This document shows, one piece after another, positions 5,341-7,469 of a stretch of DNA of 7,469 nt (the stretch's first letter is position 1; each line of letters begins with the position of its first letter). The notes below the pieces were generated by a model, which was given only the letters and a program-made list of their open reading frames with translations, made no database searches and had not been told where the DNA came from. The position numbers and the translations under genes were made by a program. Source of the DNA: CAZOGW01 sp964579415 (GTDB lineage Bacteria > Actinomycetota > Acidimicrobiia > Spongiisociales > UBA5794); contig CAZOGW010000141.1 in the NCBI GenBank assembly GCA_964579415.1, positions 1 to 7,469 on the forward strand. The letters are read 5' to 3'.

Positions 5341-6943
5341 CCACGACCTTGCCCCGCATCCACGGATGGGGCAGGCAGAAGTACTCGAACTCCCCCGGCT
5401 CGGTGAAGGTCTGCGACCAGGTGGCCCCCGGCTCGAGGAAGCCGGAATCGAACAAGGCGTCGACCTCGGTCACGGTGTGGATCTGGTTGTCCTCGTTGGT
5501 CCACATCACGGTGGTGCCGACCGGCACGGTGAGCACGTTGGGCGAGTAGTCCATGGGGACCTCGCCGTCGGAGAACTCGTCGGGATGGTCCATGTCCTGC
5601 GCCTCGAACGACCCGGGCACGATAGAGACGTGCTCGCTCGCCGCAGGGGGAGCCGACATGTCGTGCCCGCCTCCGTCCTCGGCAGGCACGTCACCCGACA
5701 TGTCCTCGAACACCTCGGTGTTGGCGTCGCCCGAGATCACCACCTGACCGATGGCTCCCTTGTCGACGGCACGTGTCAGCGCGTGGTCCACCAGCACCAC
5801 CGTGGAGGGGACGATCCCGAGCATGTCCACCACGGTGCCGCCGCCGGCGGGAACCACGGTGGTCTGCGAGCCGCGCAGCGGAGCGTTCAGCAGCGCAGCC
5901 TCGGTGTAGACCGCGTCCCAGTGCGAGCCGATGGGATGGAAGTTCGACGTCAGGTTCAACCCGGCGTTGACGAAGTAGATGCGGGAGCGCTCGCCGACCG
6001 CCATATGCAGGGCGTTGTCGCCGGTGAGGGCGCCACGGGCGCCGTTGAAGACGACATAGTCGGGATGCTCGGCGGTGACCGCGGCCCTGTCGAAGGCCGC
6101 CACACCCGAGGTGGCGCCGTCGGTGTAGTACTCCGACTGCACCACGTACCACTCGTTGTCGGCCGCCGGCAGCGGGGTCTCAGGGTCGACGAGGATGCCC
6201 CCGAACATACCGTGGGCGATGTGGGCCGGGATGTCGCCGTAGGCGCAGTGGTACATGAACAGGCCCGGGTACAGCATCCGCACCTCGATGGTGCGGGTCT
6301 CGCCGGGAGCGACCGTGGTGGACTCGGCACCGCCTCCGGGACCGGTCACGGCATGGAAATCGACGTTGTGGGGATTGGTGTTCCCCTCCGGGTTGGTGAG
6401 GGTGAAGCGCAAGACGTCGCCGACGCGGCCACGGATCATCGGGCCTGGAGTGCCCGCCACCACGCCGTCGCCGCCGCCGACCACCCGGTACCCCCACGTC
6501 TCGTGCTCGACGCCGGTGGCGGGGTCGATCACCGACACGTTCTCCACCACCTCGAAATGGACCTCGATGAGAGCGGGGACGGTCCGTCCCGAGGCCGGGG
6601 GCACCTGGGGCGCCACCGACACGTTGACCTCGCCCGGGGCGACCGGGCCCAGTTCGGCCTTGGGGACCAGGTCGGGCAGGACGTCGCCCCCGGCGTCGGG
6701 AGCGGCGGCGGTTCCCTCCGTGTCGGCGAGGAGGGCATCGACGCGCTCGGCGACGAGGGCGTCGTCGACGGAATTGCGCCCGGCGGTGATGGCGAGCGCC
6801 CCCACCGCCAGCAGCACGGCGACGATGCCCACGATGACTCCGCCGGCGGCGGTCGAGGCGATGCCGAAGTGCGGGTGCGGAGGCGGCGGCGGTGGTGACT
6901 GCGCCGGCTCGGGACGAGACGGGCGGGTGAGAAGATCGGTCAT
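5330..6943 (-). CDS. nirK: Copper nitrite reductase NirK, membrane-anchored, with an extra C-terminal cupredoxin domain
   Basis: The protein has 537 residues from ATG 6943, with GGAG 5 nt upstream (6949-6952). A Pro-rich cytoplasmic tail (1-28) and one membrane span (about 34-55) anchor it facing outward; no Tat motif is seen. The NirK core runs from about 120 to 405. Ligands by position are H192, H241, C233 and M246 for type 1 copper, and H197, H232 and H387 for type 2 copper; D195 and H336 are the catalytic pair. HNVDFH, YHCAYGDIPAHIAHGM and LVDHALTRAVDKGA carry them. The 8-residue Cys-to-His spacing is that of AniA-type (class II) enzymes. After an acidic, Met/His-containing linker (406-460) comes a plastocyanin-like domain with H489, C523, H526 and M529. 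The enzyme reduces nitrite to nitric oxide; the fused cupredoxin probably passes electrons. The ATG overlaps the stop of the Rrf2 gene. An upstream in-frame extension to 7366 overlaps Rrf2 and is not real. Confidence 0.95.
   Translation of the reverse strand: MTDLLTRPSRPEPAQSPPPPPPHPHFGIASTAAGGVIVGIVAVLLAVGALAITAGRNSVDDALVAERVDALLADTEGTAAAPDAGGDVLPDLVPKAELGPVAPGEVNVSVAPQVPPASGRTVPALIEVHFEVVENVSVIDPATGVEHETWGYRVVGGGDGVVAGTPGPMIRGRVGDVLRFTLTNPEGNTNPHNVDFHAVTGPGGGAESTTVAPGETRTIEVRMLYPGLFMYHCAYGDIPAHIAHGMFGGILVDPETPLPAADNEWYVVQSEYYTDGATSGVAAFDRAAVTAEHPDYVVFNGARGALTGDNALHMAVGERSRIYFVNAGLNLTSNFHPIGSHWDAVYTEAALLNAPLRGSQTTVVPAGGGTVVDMLGIVPSTVVLVDHALTRAVDKGAIGQVVISGDANTEVFEDMSGDVPAEDGGGHDMSAPPAASEHVSIVPGSFEAQDMDHPDEFSDGEVPMDYSPNVLTVPVGTTVMWTNEDNQIHTVTEVDALFDSGFLEPGATWSQTFTEPGEFEYFCLPHPWMRGKVVVTE
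5350..5373. terminator. Possible bidirectional hairpin at the convergent gene ends
   Basis: TGCCCC (5350-5355) pairs with GGGGCA (5368-5373), and ATC (5358-5360) with GAT (5365-5367), around a CACG loop with a two-base bulge. It begins 9 nt after the stop of the plus-strand operon but lies inside nirK codons (HPWMRGK). There is no clear T tract. It may serve the plus operon, or be a by-product of coding. Confidence 0.25.
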
Positions 6944-7347
6944 GTCAGCTCCATTTCCCCGGAGAGCACCGGAACGCTGCTGAATCCCTCGATGAGAACC
7001 TCCCGGGCCGCCGTCCACACCGGGTGGACCGGGCATGCGGGCATTCCCGGACAGGGCCCCCCGCTCACCACGCACACACCGTCGTCGGCGGGCCCCTCGG
7101 TCGCCTCGATCACCTCGAGGAGCGAAGCCTGCGTGGCAGCCCCGGTGAGGCTGTAGCCGCCACCGGGACCGCGCAGCGAGGAGACCCAACCGTTCCGGAC
7201 CAGAGGACCCATGACCTGCGGAAGGAAGGTGACGGTGGTGCCGGTCGCGGCTGCCAGTTCGGAGCCCGGAACGGGCTCCCCGGCGCCGGACAGAGCACGC
7301 AGGGCCTTCAGGGCCAGGTCGGTGCGGCGATGGAAGGAGGGCTTCAT
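6940..7347 (-). CDS. Rrf2-family regulator, NsrR-like, likely Fe-S nitric oxide sensor
   Basis: The protein has 135 residues, within the usual Rrf2 length. The opening RRTDLALKALRAL, the winged helix (about 26-68) with ELAAATGTTVTFLPQVM and RGPGGGYSL, and the long helix from 108 are standard for the family. Three Cys (C92, C99, C105) form C-x6-C-x5-C, close to the C-x5-C-x5-C of NsrR and IscR, which bind an Fe-S cluster. D10 matches the Asp that serves as a cluster ligand in Streptomyces NsrR. NsrR proteins sense NO and repress NO-related genes, including nitrite reductase in Neisseria. The stop overlaps the nirK start as ATGA, so the two are co-transcribed and coupled; autoregulation is likely. 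A weak AGGA lies 4 nt before the ATG. The Rrf2 family is firm; NO sensing is inferred, and IscR- or RsrR-like sensing is the alternative. Confidence 0.9.
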   Translation of the reverse strand: MKPSFHRRTDLALKALRALSGAGEPVPGSELAAATGTTVTFLPQVMGPLVRNGWVSSLRGPGGGYSLTGAATQASLLEVIEATEGPADDGVCVVSGGPCPGMPACPVHPVWTAAREVLIEGFSSVPVLSGEMELT

Positions 7348-7352
7348 TAGAT

Positions 7353-7371
7353 CCTGAGCGTCTCACTTAGG
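7353..7371 (-). promoter_or_regulatory. Imperfect dyad, candidate Rrf2 operator
   Basis: Read on the minus strand, CCTAAGTG-AGA-CGCTCAGG has arms matching at six of eight positions. It ends 5 nt before the Rrf2 ATG and lies just downstream of a GATAGT (7373-7378) that could be a -10 element. Rrf2 proteins bind dyads of this size in their own promoters. It does not match the enterobacterial or Streptomyces NsrR consensus as I know them, so the assignment rests on position. Confidence 0.35.
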
Positions 7372-7382
7372 AACTATCCCGG

Positions 7383-7402
7383 CCAGGGACCAAAGTCCCG
7401 AT
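7383..7402 (-). promoter_or_regulatory. DosR (DevR)-type box upstream of the Rrf2-nirK operon
   Basis: Minus-strand ATCGGGACTTTGGTCCCTGG contains the GGGAC-N4-GTCCC core of the mycobacterial DosR motif TTSGGGACTWWAGTCCCSAA and matches 15 of its 20 positions by my count. The inner half-sites are perfect. DosR is a response regulator activated by hypoxia, NO and CO, conditions that suit nitrite reductase expression. The site is about 36-55 nt upstream of the Rrf2 ATG and overlaps the expected -35 region. No dosR gene is in the window. Confidence 0.5.
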
Positions 7403-7409
7403 CCCGCGC

Positions 7410-7469
7410 CTACTGCCTACTGGTATCGGCTATTGGCTATTGGCTACTGGCCGCTGGCTACTGGCTACT
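7410..7469. repeat. Heptanucleotide tandem repeat, CTAYTGG
   Basis: Eight units and a partial ninth are seen: CTACTGC, CTACTGG, a six-base TATCGG, CTATTGG twice, CTACTGG, CCGCTGG, CTACTGG and CTACT at the window end. The array is non-coding, much less GC-rich than its surroundings, and continues beyond the window. It begins 8 nt beyond the DosR-like box. Such short tandem repeats change copy number by slippage; no function is known to me here. Confidence 0.8.

Noticed and set aside
5366..6898. Plus-strand open frame of 510 codons across nirK
   Set aside because: It is antisense to a protein with complete catalytic ligands and is a Gly/His/Val-rich shadow without recognisable domains.
6944..7366. 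N-terminal extension of NirK by 141 residues
   Set aside because: It lies wholly over the Rrf2 gene in another frame and is Arg/Gly-rich without a fold. ATG 6943 has GGAG and an ATGA junction with the Rrf2 gene.
7410..7469. CRISPR array at the window end
   Set aside because: The units are 7 bp and contiguous, with no spacers and no cas gene in view.

Overview
The window is GC-rich, gene-dense DNA on a single replicon segment. It carries lipobox lipoproteins, a SigC-type ECF sigma factor, a zinc-finger anti-sigma protein, an LpqH-like surface antigen, GTG/TTG starts and a DosR-like box. Together these point to an actinomycete in the broad sense (Actinomycetota, possibly Acidimicrobiia). The phylum call is an inference from gene content and codon use. 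The theme of the window is extracytoplasmic copper handling next to a copper nitrite reductase.

Layout. (1) Positions 1-401, minus strand: 5' part of an LpqH-like lipoprotein whose Shine-Dalgarno lies inside a perfect 10-bp hairpin. (2) 496-1266, minus: a DUF305 lipoprotein with two Met/His motifs (likely metal binding), starting at TTG. (3) 1267-1412: divergent control region with two overlapping inverted repeats. (4) 1413-5340, plus: a four-gene set made of a SigC-like ECF sigma factor, a membrane-anchored zinc-finger anti-sigma factor, a CopC-CopD-YtkA-like three-domain copper protein, and an unrecognised exported/membrane protein with a conserved-looking WAWHDHRIHWM motif. The last two overlap by ATGA. 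(5) 5330-7347, minus, converging on and overlapping the plus-strand operon by 11 bp: an Rrf2-family (NsrR-like) regulator and, overlapping it by ATGA, a membrane-anchored NirK with an extra C-terminal cupredoxin domain. (6) 7348-7469: promoter region of the Rrf2-nirK operon, with an imperfect dyad, a DosR-type palindrome and a heptanucleotide tandem repeat that runs off the window end.

How the parts may work together (inference). The sigma/anti-sigma pair would control surface copper proteins (CopC-CopD fusion, the WHDHRIHWM protein, possibly DUF305) that bind or move copper. The Rrf2 protein has three Cys placed as in the NO-sensing NsrR proteins. It would sense nitric oxide, the product of NirK, and regulate its own operon, while the DosR-like box would add hypoxia/NO input from a two-component regulator encoded elsewhere. 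NirK needs a type 1 and a type 2 copper per monomer plus one more in the fused cupredoxin, so a copper delivery module beside it makes sense. No RNA genes, insertion sequences or CRISPR arrays were seen.
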